From NCBI RefSeq assembly GCF_022179225.1, contig NZ_BPQL01000011.1, forward strand, positions 19,757 to 83,756: DNA of 64,000 bases. The letters are read 5' to 3'. The notes beneath the pieces were generated by a model that was given only the letters and a program-made list of their open reading frames with translations, was not told the origin of the DNA and ran no database searches. The translations under genes were made by a program, and so were the position numbers. Each line of letters opens with the position of its first letter. Within the stretch, counting starts at the first letter, position 1. Below are positions 44,462-53,912 of the stretch, in pieces. This DNA is from Methylobacterium goesingense. GTDB taxonomy: Bacteria; Pseudomonadota; Alphaproteobacteria; Rhizobiales; Beijerinckiaceae.

Positions 44462-45603
44462 ACCGCGTCGGGTTCTCCCGCCGCGCCGTTCTGGCGGGCG
44501 CGCTGGGAGCGTTGGCGCCCGGACCTGCGGCCGCGGGGCCCGGGTCGCCCTCCTGGTCGGCGGATTCGTTGAATGCGGCGGCGGCGCGCAAGGGCGTCGC
44601 CTACGGGTCGGCCGTGAACGGCGTGACCCTCCGACAGGCGCCCGCCTACGGGCAGGCGCTCGCCCGCGAGGCCGGCATCCTCGTGTCCGAGAACGCGATG
44701 AAGCTGACCTATGCCTGGCCTGCGCCGGACGCCCTCGGCTTCGCCTACGCGGACGAGGTCGTGGCCTTCGCGGAAGGCAACCGTCAGCGCATGCGCGGAC
44801 ACACCCTCGTCTGGCACGAAGGCCTGCCCGCCTGGGTGGGCGAGCGCCTCGCGGCCGGTCAGGGCGAGGCTTTCCTGCGCCGCTGGATCGGCGCGATGGC
44901 GGGCCGCTACCGGGGTCGGATCGAGGCCTGGGACGTGGTCAACGAGATCTGCGGTCCGCAGGACGGACGGCCCGACGGCCTGCTCCGGACGCCCTGGCTC
45001 GCAGCCCTCGGCCCGCGCTTCGTCGATCTGGCCTTCCGCATCCAGCACGAGGTCGATCCGCGCGCGGCCGGTGTCTGGAACGAGAACGATCTCGAACTCG
45101 ACGCGGACTGGATCGACCGGCGCCGGGTCATGGTGCTCAAGACCCTGGAGGGACTGCGCGCGCGCGGAGTGCCGATCCGCCGGCTCGGCCTGCAGGGCCA
45201 CCTCTACGCCAAGCACCCGCTGAATCAGGAGAAATTCCGGCGCTTCCTGCGCGAGGTCGCGGCGCTGGGCCTCGCCATCGAGATCACGGAGTTCGACATC
45301 AACGACAAGGATTACTCCGCCGACCTCGCGGCCCGGGATCGGGCGGTCTGCGATCTCGCCCGGCGTTTCCTCGACGTGGTGCTGGACGAGCCGGCCGTGC
45401 TCAACGTGCTGACCTGGGACATCACCAACCGCAACAGCTGGCTCAACGCCAACCCCGAGCGTCGACGCGCCGATGGTCTGGTGCAGCGCGCGCTGCCTCT
45501 GGACGAGGCGATGGCGCGCACACCGCTGTGGCGCGCAATGCACCGTGCCTTCTCGGACGCCCCCGATCATCGCAAGGTCCGCGACCGCTTACGCAAGGCG
45601 TAG
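44458..45603 (+). CDS. Endo-1,4-beta-xylanase, GH10, Tat-exported
   Basis: Cleaves internal beta-1,4 bonds of xylan. The N-terminus carries a Tat signal (SRRAVLAGALGALAPG, ending near PAAAGP). The GH10 barrel spans about residues 45-370: GHTLVWHEGLPAWV, the acid/base glutamate E163 in WDVVNEIC, and the nucleophile E278 in EITEFDIN; WDITNRNSWL follows. All key residues are present, so it should be active and periplasmic or secreted. The start is GTG at 44458, overlapping the thioesterase stop. An intact xylanase fits a plant-associated lifestyle. Confidence 0.93.
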   Translation: MNRVGFSRRAVLAGALGALAPGPAAAGPGSPSWSADSLNAAAARKGVAYGSAVNGVTLRQAPAYGQALAREAGILVSENAMKLTYAWPAPDALGFAYADEVVAFAEGNRQRMRGHTLVWHEGLPAWVGERLAAGQGEAFLRRWIGAMAGRYRGRIEAWDVVNEICGPQDGRPDGLLRTPWLAALGPRFVDLAFRIQHEVDPRAAGVWNENDLELDADWIDRRRVMVLKTLEGLRARGVPIRRLGLQGHLYAKHPLNQEKFRRFLREVAALGLAIEITEFDINDKDYSADLAARDRAVCDLARRFLDVVLDEPAVLNVLTWDITNRNSWLNANPERRRADGLVQRALPLDEAMARTPLWRAMHRAFSDAPDHRKVRDRLRKA

Positions 45604-45642
45604 GGGGTGTCGCGTCCACTCGGCGCCGTCGGGTCGACGAAC

Positions 45643-46551
45643 TCAGTTTGCGAGCATCCGGGCTTGCTGCGGGCGCTCGCCCGCTTGCTGGCGCAGGAAA
45701 GCCGCCATCTCGGCGAGTTCCGGCGCCTTCGACCGGAAGGTGACCGAGAGCGCGAGCAGCGTGTCGGAATGGTCGAGGCCCGGATAAATCCGTTCCTGCA
45801 CGGGCACGCGGGCTTCCCGCAGGCGGGCGGCGAGGTTGCGGGTGTTGGAGGGCCGCACGATGGTGTCGCCGTCGCCCGACGCGAGGAAGGCCGGGGGCGA
45901 GCGCGGGCCCGCGAAGGTGATGGGCTGTGTCGCGGGCTTGTCGGAGGCCTGACCGAACACCTCGGTCGCGGTCCCGGCATCGAGGGGCAGGAAGTCGTAG
46001 GGGCCCGAGAGTCCCGCCACCGCGCGCACGGCCCGGGGGTCGACCCCCGCGCGGCGCAGGTAGCGCGGATCGAGCCCGAGCATCACGGCGTTGTAGGCGC
46101 CCGCCGAGTGCCCGGCGAGCACGATCCGTCGCGGATCACCCCCATAGGCGGCGATGTTCGCTTCCACCCAGGCGATGGCCTGGGCCCCGTCGTCGAGGAA
46201 GTCGGGGAACTTCACCTCGGGGTAGAGCCGATAATCCGGCAGTACGGTGACGAAGCCCTGCGCGGCGAGCGCCTGGCCGACGAAGGCATAGTCTTCTTTC
46301 GCGCCGTTCTTCCAGGAGCCGCCGTAGAAGAACACCAGCACGGGGGCGCTGCCCGTGGCCGCCACCGGGGTGAACACGTCGAGGCGCTGGCGCGGATCCG
46401 AACCGAAGGCGGCGTTCTTCAGGCTCAGGCGCCCGCCATCGTCCCGGGGTCCGATCGCGTCGAAGAAGGCGAGCGGCGAGCAGGCCGTGATGCCGAGCGC
46501 GACGAGGGCGAGACCGGCGAAGCTGGCGAGGACGGCGAGAAACCGGTTCAT
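45643..46551 (-). CDS. Alpha/beta-hydrolase lipoprotein, carboxylesterase type
   Basis: A 302-residue esterase-like protein. The N-terminus has a hydrophobic segment and lipobox-like LGITAC (Cys24), so it is probably a lipoprotein. The oxyanion-hole segment reads FFYGGSW instead of the common HGGG. The nucleophile is in LAGHSAGAY, an acidic residue in ASGDGDTIV, and the histidine in GLDHSDTL. The pattern fits the BD-FAE/ kynurenine formamidase-like esterases. It faces the xylanase gene tail to tail (39 bp); a role in deacetylating plant polymer is possible but not shown. Confidence 0.85.
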   Translation of the reverse strand: MNRFLAVLASFAGLALVALGITACSPLAFFDAIGPRDDGGRLSLKNAAFGSDPRQRLDVFTPVAATGSAPVLVFFYGGSWKNGAKEDYAFVGQALAAQGFVTVLPDYRLYPEVKFPDFLDDGAQAIAWVEANIAAYGGDPRRIVLAGHSAGAYNAVMLGLDPRYLRRAGVDPRAVRAVAGLSGPYDFLPLDAGTATEVFGQASDKPATQPITFAGPRSPPAFLASGDGDTIVRPSNTRNLAARLREARVPVQERIYPGLDHSDTLLALSVTFRSKAPELAEMAAFLRQQAGERPQQARMLAN

Positions 46552-46644
46552 GCATCTCTCTGTTGGGGCACGCCCCCCTGTGACGGGGCCCGCGCGGCGG
46601 ATTGATGGCGCGATCGGGACGCATTCGCGCCCGCCCGATCACGA

Positions 46645-47574
46645 TCAGGTTCGAAGGACGAGGCAGGCGCCCCCGATCTGGCGAATCCGGCTGCACAGAC
46701 CATCGGCAGCTTCGCGGCTCTGGGCCGGGATTCGGACGCGGTAGAAGGCGCGCGTGCCACGGCTGCGCAGGCGTGTCCCGATGATCATCGGGCGAACATC
46801 GCCGATCACGCTTGTGTAGAGCTTCCGTGTCCGCGCGAAACTCTGAAGAGCCAGAGCCTTGGAGAAGTTTCCGGCCAGCTGGATGCCCCAGGGCGCCGCC
46901 GGCCCCTCGTTTCCGCCGAGGGCAAACCGGTCGCCCCGGGCGGGAATGCGCAGGGCCGCCGTCACCTTGAGGCAACTCGTCTCGGACTCGACCTTCGCCT
47001 CTGACGCCTTGGTGTCGACGGCCTCCTTAGTGGACGATGCCTTCGGCGCCTCGCCCTCCGGCATCTCGATCGTCGCACCCGGGCGCCAGGCCTCGGCGGG
47101 CGAACCGGTGATCGCCAGCACGTAGTTGCGGGTCTCCGTCGGCAGGCCGCCGGTTCCCGCGAGCCAGGCCGAGACCCGGCCGGGACCGCCGTTGTAGGCC
47201 GCCGCAGCGAGACCGAGATTGCCGAACTGCCGGTTGAGGTCGGCGAGCAGATGGGCTGCGTGCGGGATCGCCTGCTCGGGGTCGAAGGGGTCGGCGAGTC
47301 CCCGTTCGCGGGCGGTGCCGGGCATGAACTGCGCGACACCCTGCGCGCCGACCGGGCTGACGGCTCCGACCCGGAACGCGCTCTCTCGCCAGATCAGCCG
47401 GGTCAGGAACGGCACCGGCAACCCGCGCGTGCGGGCCGAGCCCTCGATGAGGCGGCATAGAGCCTGCTCGACGGTTTCAGTCGCGCCCTCGGCCGCCGCA
47501 CGCGCGGGGCCGGACGCGAGCAGCAGGGCGAGGAGGATCAGGATGGCGGGGCAGCCGCGGGGGAGGGCGTTCAC
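46645..47574 (-). CDS. Lytic transglycosylase (SLT domain) with C-terminal SPOR-like domain
   Basis: A 309-residue exported enzyme that cleaves peptidoglycan glycan strands. After a signal peptide (to about residue 27) comes the SLT domain: LTRLIWRESAFR with the catalytic glutamate, VGAQGVAQFMPGTA, and AAAAYNGGPGRV. A Ser/Lys/Glu-rich linker (about 175-200) leads to a C-terminal SPOR-like domain (WGIQLAGNFSKALALQSFARTRKLY; YRVRIPAQSREAADGLCSRI). SPOR domains bind denuded glycans at the septum, which hints at a role in division. It is divergent from the ABC protein gene. Confidence 0.92.
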   Translation of the reverse strand: MNALPRGCPAILILLALLLASGPARAAAEGATETVEQALCRLIEGSARTRGLPVPFLTRLIWRESAFRVGAVSPVGAQGVAQFMPGTARERGLADPFDPEQAIPHAAHLLADLNRQFGNLGLAAAAYNGGPGRVSAWLAGTGGLPTETRNYVLAITGSPAEAWRPGATIEMPEGEAPKASSTKEAVDTKASEAKVESETSCLKVTAALRIPARGDRFALGGNEGPAAPWGIQLAGNFSKALALQSFARTRKLYTSVIGDVRPMIIGTRLRSRGTRAFYRVRIPAQSREAADGLCSRIRQIGGACLVLRT

Positions 47575-47733
47575 GAGGCGGTTTTAGGGCGTGGACGGCG
47601 CCGATCAATCGCCAAAGGTCCGACGGCGGCCGTCGCGGCGTTCGCCGATCGGGACGGCGCGCGCTATAACCGCTCTTGATAGCTGCTCTTGCCGACATTC
47701 GTTTTCGTGCGCATCCCTCGCAGACAGGCCTCA

Positions 47734-49374
47734 ATGACCGACACGCTGCTCGACGTTCAGGACCTGTCGGTCGCCTTTCAGTCGCGGGAGCGCGCGACGC
47801 TGGCGGTCGACCGCGTCAGCTTCACCATCGCGGCGGGCGAGACGATGGCGCTGGTCGGCGAGTCCGGCTCCGGAAAATCGGTGACGGCGCTGTCGATCCT
47901 GCGCCTGCTGGACGGGAGCGCGCACCACCCGAGCGGCCGCATCCTTTTCAAGGGCCAGGACCTTCTGGCCCTGCCTGAGCGCCGCCTGCGCGGTATCCGC
48001 GGCGCCGACATCACCATGGTGTTCCAGGAGCCGATGACCTCGCTGAACCCGCTGCACACCATCCAGCGGCAGATCGGCGAGGTGCTGGAGGTGCATCGTG
48101 GTCTGTCCGGCCGCAAGGCGCGGGCACGCATCCTCGAACTCCTCGAACTCGTCGGCCTGCGCGACGCCGAGCGCCGCCTCAACGCCTATCCGCACGAGTT
48201 ATCCGGCGGCCAGCGTCAGCGCGTGATGATCGCCATGGCGCTTGCCTGCGAGCCGGACCTCCTGGTGGCCGACGAGCCGACCACCGCCCTCGACGTGACG
48301 GTCCAGGCGCAGATCCTCACCCTGCTCGCCGATTTGCAGAAGCGGCTCGGCATGGCGATGCTGTTCATCACGCACGACCTCGGCATCGTCCAGCGCATCG
48401 CCAACCGCGTTTGCGTCATGCTCTGCGGCCGGATCGTCGAGGCCGGTCCCGTGGCGGAGATCTTCGCGCGGCCCCAGCACGAATACACCCAGCGCCTGCT
48501 CGCTTCGGAGCCGAAGGGACGCGCCAATCCGGTCCCGGCGGATGCGGAACATCTGCTGGAGGCCGGTCCGCTCAAGGTCTGGTTTCCGATCCGCGAGGGT
48601 CTCCTGCGGCGGACCACGAGCCACGTGAAGGCGGTGGACGGCGTCTCGCTCCGCGTGAGGGCGGGGGAGACCGTGGGGGTCGTCGGCGAATCTGGATCCG
48701 GCAAGACCACGCTGGGTCTGGCCCTCCTGCGCCTGACGGGCTGCGAAGGCCCGATCGTGTTCCTCGGCCGCTCCATCGCGGGACTGCCGCCCGCCGCCAT
48801 GCGTCCGTTCCGGCGCGACATGCAGGTGGTTTTCCAGGACCCTTACGGTTCGCTCTCACCGCGCATGACGGTGGCCGACATCGTCGCCGAGGGCCTGGTG
48901 GTCCAGGGCGTCGTCAAATCCAGGGCCGAGCGCACCGCGATCGTCGCGCAGGCTCTGAGCGATGTCGGGTTGGATCCGGCGACGATGAACCGCTACCCGC
49001 ACGAGTTCTCGGGTGGGCAGCGCCAGCGCATCGCCATCGCGCGCGCCATCGTTCTCAAGCCGAAATTCGTGGTGCTGGACGAGCCGACCTCGGCCCTCGA
49101 CCGCTCGGTCCAGGCGCAGATCGTGACGCTGCTACGCGATCTCCAGGCCGAGCGCGGCCTCGCCTACCTCTTCATCAGCCACGACCTGAAGGTCGTGCGC
49201 GCGCTGGCGAACCACGTCCTGGTGATGCAGAACGGACGCGTGGTGGAGGAAGGTCCGGCGGAGGCGATCTTCGCCGCGCCGCAGACGGCCTACACGCGAG
49301 CGCTCTTCGCCGCTGCCTTCGACCTCCACAGCGACGTCGTCGCGGATCCCGCCGCCGCGGCGGTTCCGGCCTAA
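47734..49374 (+). CDS. ABC transporter ATP-binding protein with two ATPase domains (peptide/YejF type)
   Basis: A 546-residue fusion of two oligopeptide-type ATPases. Domain 1: Walker A GESGSGKS at 42-49, signature LSGGQRQRV, Walker B LLVADEPT. Domain 2: Walker A GESGSGKT near 322, signature FSGGQRQRI, Walker B FVVLDEPT. Such double ATPases (YejF, GsiA) power Dpp/Opp-type importers. No permease or binding-protein gene is next to it, so its membrane partners lie elsewhere. The ATG at 47734 begins the homology; an in-frame start at 47689 would add 15 residues. deoB follows after 10 bp. Confidence 0.92.
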   Translation: MTDTLLDVQDLSVAFQSRERATLAVDRVSFTIAAGETMALVGESGSGKSVTALSILRLLDGSAHHPSGRILFKGQDLLALPERRLRGIRGADITMVFQEPMTSLNPLHTIQRQIGEVLEVHRGLSGRKARARILELLELVGLRDAERRLNAYPHELSGGQRQRVMIAMALACEPDLLVADEPTTALDVTVQAQILTLLADLQKRLGMAMLFITHDLGIVQRIANRVCVMLCGRIVEAGPVAEIFARPQHEYTQRLLASEPKGRANPVPADAEHLLEAGPLKVWFPIREGLLRRTTSHVKAVDGVSLRVRAGETVGVVGESGSGKTTLGLALLRLTGCEGPIVFLGRSIAGLPPAAMRPFRRDMQVVFQDPYGSLSPRMTVADIVAEGLVVQGVVKSRAERTAIVAQALSDVGLDPATMNRYPHEFSGGQRQRIAIARAIVLKPKFVVLDEPTSALDRSVQAQIVTLLRDLQAERGLAYLFISHDLKVVRALANHVLVMQNGRVVEEGPAEAIFAAPQTAYTRALFAAAFDLHSDVVADPAAAAVPA

Positions 49375-49384
49375 GGGCGAGACG

Positions 49385-50605
49385 ATGGCGCGCGCCCTCC
49401 TGATCGTCCTCGATTCCGTCGGCATCGGCGGAGCGCCCGATGCCGATCGCTACGGCGACGCGGGCTCCGACACCCTCGGCCACATCGCGCGAGCCTGCGC
49501 AGAGGGGCGGGGCGACCGCCCGGGCCTGCGCGCAGGCCCCCTGGCGCTGCCGCATCTCGCGCGCCTCGGCCTCGGGCTCGCCGCCAAGGGCGCCACCGGG
49601 CAAATCCCGGCCGGCCTTACGGTCCCGGCGGCGCCGGAGGGCGCCTTCGGCCACGCCATCGAGCGGGCCGCCGGCAAAGACACGCCCTCCGGCCACTGGG
49701 AGATCACCGGCGTGCCAGTGCTCGAACCGTGGGGCACCTTTCCCGTCACGGTCCCGACCTTCCCGGCGGCGCTCACCGAAGCGCTGATCGCGCAGGCCGG
49801 CTTGCCCGGGATCCTGGGGGATTGCCACGCCGCCGGAACCGCCATCGTCGACCGCCTCGGGGCCGAGCACGTCCGGACCGGCCGGCCGATCTGCTACACC
49901 TCGGCCGACAGCGTGTTTCAGATCGCGGCGCACGAGGAGAGCTTCGGCCTGGAGCGCCTCTACGCCACCTGCCGCATCGCGCGGGACCTCTGTGATCCCT
50001 ACCGCGTCGCCCGCGTGATCGCCCGGCCCTTCACGGGCGATTCCGGGGGCGGGTTCCGCCGCACGGCGAACCGCAAGGATTACGCGGTCGAGCCCCCGGG
50101 GCGCACGCTGCTCGACGACCTCCAGGCCGCCGGCCGGGCCGTGGTCAGCGTCGGCAAGATCGGCGACATCTTCGCGCATCGGGCCACCGGCCGCGAGATC
50201 AAGCCCGCGGGCAACGCAGCTTGTCTCGCAGCCGCCCTGAAGGCCTTCGCGACCTTGCCCGAGGGCGGCCTCGTGTTCCTCAACCTCGTGGATTTCGACA
50301 CGGAGTACGGGCACCGGCGCGACGTTCCGGGCTATGCCGCCGCCCTGGAAGCTTTCGACGATCAGGTGCCCGCTCTAAGGGCAATCCTGGGCCCGGGCGA
50401 TATCGGCATCATCACCGCCGACCACGGCAACGACCCGACCTGGATGGGGACCGAGCACACCCGCGAGCAGGTGCCGGTCCTGGCCTTCGGACCCGGGGTC
50501 GCGCCCGGCCCGATCGGTGCGCGGGACAGCTTTTCGGATATCGGCGCGACCTTGGCTCAGCATCTCGGCCTCGCCTTCAGCGGAACGGGAACGCCGTGGA
50601 ATTGA
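49385..50605 (+). CDS. deoB: Phosphopentomutase
   Basis: Interconverts ribose-1-phosphate/deoxyribose-1-phosphate and the 5-phosphates in nucleoside salvage. The 406-residue protein has the alkaline-phosphatase-superfamily metal motifs: [17 protein letters not shown] at the N-terminus, [10 protein letters not shown] with the phospho-acceptor Thr, [14 protein letters not shown] and [11 protein letters not shown]. Its start is 10 bp after the ABC protein gene, so both may share a transcript; an import-plus-salvage link for nucleosides is conceivable but the ATPase looks peptide-type. Confidence 0.97.
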   Translation: MARALLIVLDSVGIGGAPDADRYGDAGSDTLGHIARACAEGRGDRPGLRAGPLALPHLARLGLGLAAKGATGQIPAGLTVPAAPEGAFGHAIERAAGKDTPSGHWEITGVPVLEPWGTFPVTVPTFPAALTEALIAQAGLPGILGDCHAAGTAIVDRLGAEHVRTGRPICYTSADSVFQIAAHEESFGLERLYATCRIARDLCDPYRVARVIARPFTGDSGGGFRRTANRKDYAVEPPGRTLLDDLQAAGRAVVSVGKIGDIFAHRATGREIKPAGNAACLAAALKAFATLPEGGLVFLNLVDFDTEYGHRRDVPGYAAALEAFDDQVPALRAILGPGDIGIITADHGNDPTWMGTEHTREQVPVLAFGPGVAPGPIGARDSFSDIGATLAQHLGLAFSGTGTPWN

Positions 50606-50623
50606 TTTGGAAGGGAGAAACGC

Positions 50624-50815
50624 ATGCGGGACGAGGATGACGGCGGCCGTCGAAGCGCCACGGCGCACCGGATCGGTGAACCACTCGACACCCTTTCGGT
50701 CGAAGACCTGACCGAGCGCGTCGCCGTGCTGCGAGCGGAAATCGCGCGGGTCGAGGCGGCGCGCGACGCCAAGGAGGCGGCCCTCGCACGAGCCAGTTCG
50801 ATCTTTCGCCTGTAA
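50624..50815 (+). CDS. DUF1192 family small protein
   Basis: A 63-residue protein. The C-terminal half, LDTLSVEDLTERVAVLRAEIARVEAARDAKEAALARASSIF, is the DUF1192 signature: a short helical hairpin or coiled coil with a conserved SxF near the end. Function is unknown. It follows deoB by 18 bp and probably shares its transcript. GGGAGAAA lies 8 nt before the ATG. Confidence 0.88.
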   Translation: MRDEDDGGRRSATAHRIGEPLDTLSVEDLTERVAVLRAEIARVEAARDAKEAALARASSIFRL

Positions 50816-50947
50816 CCGCCCGGGCAGGCGGGTTAGCGCGTGGCAACAAGACAGAAATATTTCCCCCAAACAGGGGATGAAGCTTCGTCCGCCCTGAGTT
50901 TTCATGTCGCTCCGCCAGTGCGGAATTGGACAGTCATGGAGGGGACG

Positions 50948-51178
50948 ATGATAGTGGCGCCTTGGATGCGGCGGCGCATCGCGCGACACGTCGAGCGGGG
51001 TACGAGCGAGCGGGTGCTTGCCTGTCTCCTCGGAACGCATCCGGCGGAGCCCGCCTCCGACGGCCCGGCCGATTTCCAGACGATCGACCCCGGCGATGCC
51101 CGACCCGACCTGTCGAACGTCATCCTGTTTCGCGCCCTGAACCACACACGCGGTCATTCCGCGGTCAAGGCCACCTGA
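50948..51178 (+). CDS. Small hypothetical protein
   Basis: A 76-residue reading frame beginning MIVAPWMRRRIARHVERGTSE. I recognise no family. The N-terminal third is basic and amphipathic; no signal peptide or membrane segment. The start is supported by GGAGGGG 3-8 nt upstream; the frame is open to 50840 but lacks such a site. It lies convergent to the LuxR-type regulator gene, 18 bp away. Confidence 0.5.
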   Translation: MIVAPWMRRRIARHVERGTSERVLACLLGTHPAEPASDGPADFQTIDPGDARPDLSNVILFRALNHTRGHSAVKAT

Positions 51179-51196
51179 GGACACGGCGCGCCGGTC

Positions 51197-52270
51197 CTAT
51201 CGAATCAGGCTGAAGCCCGAGATCAGCCGCGCCAGGTCGACCTGCCGCGTCACGCCCGTCTTGGCGAAGACCGCCTTCACTTGGCTGCGGATCGTCTCGA
51301 CGCCGACCTTTTGTTGGGCAGCCAGAAGCGCCAGGGTTGCGCCATCCGCGATGCCGCGGGCAATGCGCGCCTCGGCGGCCGTGAGATCGAACAGGCCCGA
51401 GAGCAGTTCGGTGCCGGGCACGGGACGGGGCATGACCGGGGTCGCGACCATCAGGCGGGTTCCCCCGCCGAAGACGTCCTGGGCCGAGCCGCGCATCGGC
51501 AGGAGATGCATGACCATCGCGGGATGCGCGTCGCCGGCCGGAACCGCGATCGAGCGGGCGGATGCGCCGGCCTGCGCCAAAAGAGCGTCCGCCAGCAGCG
51601 CGTCGCCGCCTGGGTGCACCAGGGCGATCCGTTCACGCTGGTCGCGGACCACCTGGGGGACGAGGCCGGCGAAGGCCCCGTTGCGGTACTGCAGGCGGCC
51701 TCCGCTTCCCAGGATTGCCGCGGGAAGTCCGAGCAGTTCCAGCGTCTGGACCGACGCGTAGGCGCGCTCCAGCTTCAGTCGCGCCGAAAGAAGGGCGGCG
51801 CGCCCGAGATGGGGCCGGACGAGGTCGAGCGCGTGCGTGGCCGCGCGCGGCACGGGTCCGTCCGCGAAACGCCGCTCGATGCTGAAGATCAGTGTGTCGC
51901 CCGTCGAGAGCGGGAAAGCCGTCGCGACCCCCCAGCCGAGCCCGCGTGGGCGCAGGAAGTCGCGGATCAGCACGTCCTCTTCCACCTCCTCGGGCGTATA
52001 CACGTCCTCCTCGAGCACGAAGCCGGCATGCCGGGCACTCAGGAGTTTAACGGTGCGCTGGTTGGCACGTCCCCAGCCTCCGGTCGCGAAATCCGACATG
52101 ACCTGATCCAGGCTCGCGGAGTTGATCCAGCGATGCGCCTGAAGGTCCGAGGTGATCAGGACCGACCCTTGTGCGCCCGCGATCTCGGCGAGGTGATCGA
52201 GGACCGAAGGCCAAAGCTCTGGAAGAACCGCCGCTTCGTAGATTAAGTCGATCAGTCCTTCGAAGTCCAT
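51197..52270 (-). CDS. LuxR-type helix-turn-helix transcriptional regulator
   Basis: A 357-residue regulator. The C-terminal ~60 residues form the LuxR/GerE HTH: LTAAEARIARGIADGATLALLAAQQKVGVETIRSQVKAVFAKTGVTRQVDL. The remaining ~290 residues carry a PAS-like sensory part (MDFEGLIDLIYEAAVLPELW; LLGLPAAILGSGGRLQYRNGAF), with no receiver domain. The ligand is unknown. The start could also be a GTG at 52291 (adding MTAEFGQ). It is divergent from a TetR-type gene, with about 275 bp between. Confidence 0.85.
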   Translation of the reverse strand: MDFEGLIDLIYEAAVLPELWPSVLDHLAEIAGAQGSVLITSDLQAHRWINSASLDQVMSDFATGGWGRANQRTVKLLSARHAGFVLEEDVYTPEEVEEDVLIRDFLRPRGLGWGVATAFPLSTGDTLIFSIERRFADGPVPRAATHALDLVRPHLGRAALLSARLKLERAYASVQTLELLGLPAAILGSGGRLQYRNGAFAGLVPQVVRDQRERIALVHPGGDALLADALLAQAGASARSIAVPAGDAHPAMVMHLLPMRGSAQDVFGGGTRLMVATPVMPRPVPGTELLSGLFDLTAAEARIARGIADGATLALLAAQQKVGVETIRSQVKAVFAKTGVTRQVDLARLISGFSLIR

Positions 52271-52546
52271 TTGCCCGAATTCGGCGGTCACGGCGCTGAA
52301 TTTCCAAGATTGAATGCTTTTAGACGTTATACATTGATCACGGAATCTCGTCCGCCCACAATAGATCCGCAGCCCGCCGGATGACAACCAAGGGGCATCC
52401 GTGGCGCCAGGATGCGGTCGACGGCGGGGCGGGGTGACGAGGATGCGGCTCGAGATCGAGCGCCGCCGTGTTAGGGGAGTATGCAGGCAGGAACCCCGAC
52501 CCCGCGCGCCTGGATGTGTGATGCGGGCGGGCCCGAGGAGAATGGT

Positions 52547-53185
52547 GTGCGACACTGGCGTGAAGGACCGGGAGACCGGCGCAGCTACCATCACGGCAAT
52601 CTCAAGGAAGCGCTGATCGAGGCCGCGCGCCGCTTCATCGCCGAGCGGGGGATCGGCGGGTTCACGCTGGTGGATGCCGCGCGCCTCGTCGGTGTCACGC
52701 CCGCCGCGCTCTATCGGCATTTTCGCGGGCGCGAGGCGCTCCTCGAGGAGGTGGCGGGGCGCGGCTTCGCGGATTTGGCCGAGCGTCTCGCCCGAGCGCT
52801 CAACGCCCGGGGCACACCGCTGGAGCGCTTCACGCGGATGGGTGAGGCCTACCTCGCCTTCGCGGAGGAGGAACCTGGCTACTACGCGGCGATCTTTGAG
52901 ACGCGAGGCCTCGCGGCGGGCGAACCGAACGCGGAGGCCGCATCCCGCCCGAGCCCCTTCGACCTCCTGGTGGACGCCCTGCAATCGACCTTCCCGGACG
53001 GCTTCGGAGGTGTCGCCCCTCGCTTCATCGCCCTGGAAGTCTGGGCCTTGTCGCACGGTTTGGCGACCCTGTCGGCCTCCGGGCATCTGCCGCAGGCGCC
53101 GGGGATGCCGGACAAGTACGAACTCCTGCGCGCCGGGGTCCTCGCCCTCGTCCATGGTGCCGGAGCTTCCCGCGTCCCCGCGTGA
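52547..53185 (+). CDS. TetR/AcrR family transcriptional regulator
   Basis: A 212-residue repressor-type protein. The N-terminal HTH is in YHHGNLKEALIEAARRFIAERGIGGFTLVDAARLVGVTPAALYRHFRGREALLEEVA. The C-terminal part (EPGYYAAIFETRGLA; ALEVWALSHGLATLSASG) is of the WHG type. I chose the GTG at 52547 because GAGGAG lies exactly 6 nt upstream; an ATG at 52481 would add 22 residues but its GGGGAG is only 1 nt away. It is divergent from the LuxR-type gene and 83 bp upstream of a DUF2852 gene, which are candidate targets. Confidence 0.85.
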   Translation: MRHWREGPGDRRSYHHGNLKEALIEAARRFIAERGIGGFTLVDAARLVGVTPAALYRHFRGREALLEEVAGRGFADLAERLARALNARGTPLERFTRMGEAYLAFAEEEPGYYAAIFETRGLAAGEPNAEAASRPSPFDLLVDALQSTFPDGFGGVAPRFIALEVWALSHGLATLSASGHLPQAPGMPDKYELLRAGVLALVHGAGASRVPA

Positions 53186-53231
53186 TGCGGACCGCACGGC
53201 GCCCCTTGAAAGGCCGGGCCCGCGTTCGCAA

Positions 53232-53246
53232 GTGAATGTCGTTCAC
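53232..53246. promoter_or_regulatory. Short inverted repeat GTGAA-N5-TTCAC upstream of the DUF2852 gene
   Basis: GTGAA (53232-53236) and TTCAC (53242-53246) are symmetric around TGTCG, between the TetR-type gene and the DUF2852 start at 53269. The size and position fit a dimer-binding operator, for example for the adjacent TetR-type protein, but five-base arms are weak evidence. Confidence 0.3.
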
Positions 53247-53268
53247 ATTTACATCGGAGCCGTGAGCC

Positions 53269-53727
53269 GTGAGCTTCTCCACTTCCTCCCCCTACGCCAC
53301 CGGGAAGGCCTGCCGCAGCGGCCCCTTCCCCCGCCGGTCCTTCGAGATCGGCGCCATCGTCGTGGCCTTCATCTACTGGTGGCCGCTCGCGGCCGCTTAC
53401 GTCGCCTGGAAGGTCTCGGGCTATCCGGCCCTCGGTGAGCTGCGCGGTCTGGCCGGGCGCGGCCTGTCCTGGAACGCCTCCGCGACGCGCTCGCGCTTCG
53501 CCGCGGCGTTCGAGGCGGCCAACGGTGGTGGCATCACCGGCAACCGCGCGTTCGACGAGTATCGCCGCAGCGAACTCGACAGGCTCGACGCTCAGCGCCG
53601 CGCCCTTCAGGAGGAAAGCCGCGCCTTCGCCGAATTCGTCGAGGAGCTGAAGCGGGCCAAGGACCGCGAGCAGTTCGACGCCTTCATGCAGAAGCGTCGC
53701 AATGCGGATACGACCCGCTCGGTCTGA
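53269..53727 (+). CDS. DUF2852 membrane protein
   Basis: A 152-residue protein of the DUF2852 family, function unknown. It has one membrane helix (about 27-48, IGAIVVAFIYWWPLAAAYVAW), followed by a Gly/Ser/Ala region and a coiled-coil-like, charged C-terminus (YRRSELDRLDAQRRALQEESRAFAEFVEELKRAKDREQFDAFM). The start codon is GTG with GGAG 9 nt upstream. A terminator follows. Confidence 0.85.
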   Translation: MSFSTSSPYATGKACRSGPFPRRSFEIGAIVVAFIYWWPLAAAYVAWKVSGYPALGELRGLAGRGLSWNASATRSRFAAAFEAANGGGITGNRAFDEYRRSELDRLDAQRRALQEESRAFAEFVEELKRAKDREQFDAFMQKRRNADTTRSV

Positions 53728-53744
53728 CCCGCGTTCAGCGATCA

Positions 53745-53778
53745 GGGGGCTTCTGGCGCAGGCCGGGAGCCCCTTTTT
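53745..53778 (+). terminator. Intrinsic terminator after the DUF2852 gene
   Basis: GGGGCT (53746-53751) pairs with AGCCCC (53768-53773) around a 16-nt loop and is followed directly by TTTTT (53774-53778). Confidence 0.75.
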
Positions 53779-53912
53779 CATAGGGACCTCCACGTCCGAC
53801 ACCCTCGCTCGCCTTGCCGTGATGCTCTAGGAATCCGGTTCCGGTTTCGCCTCGGTCTCCCCCGTGCCCCGGATCAGCCCCCGGCCACTCAAGTCCCCTT
53901 GGAGATCTCGCT

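Noticed and set aside
53186..53197. Very long minus-strand frame that would start the LuxR-type regulator at 53197
   Set aside because: The first ~300 codons are antisense to the TetR-type gene; homology begins near 52270.
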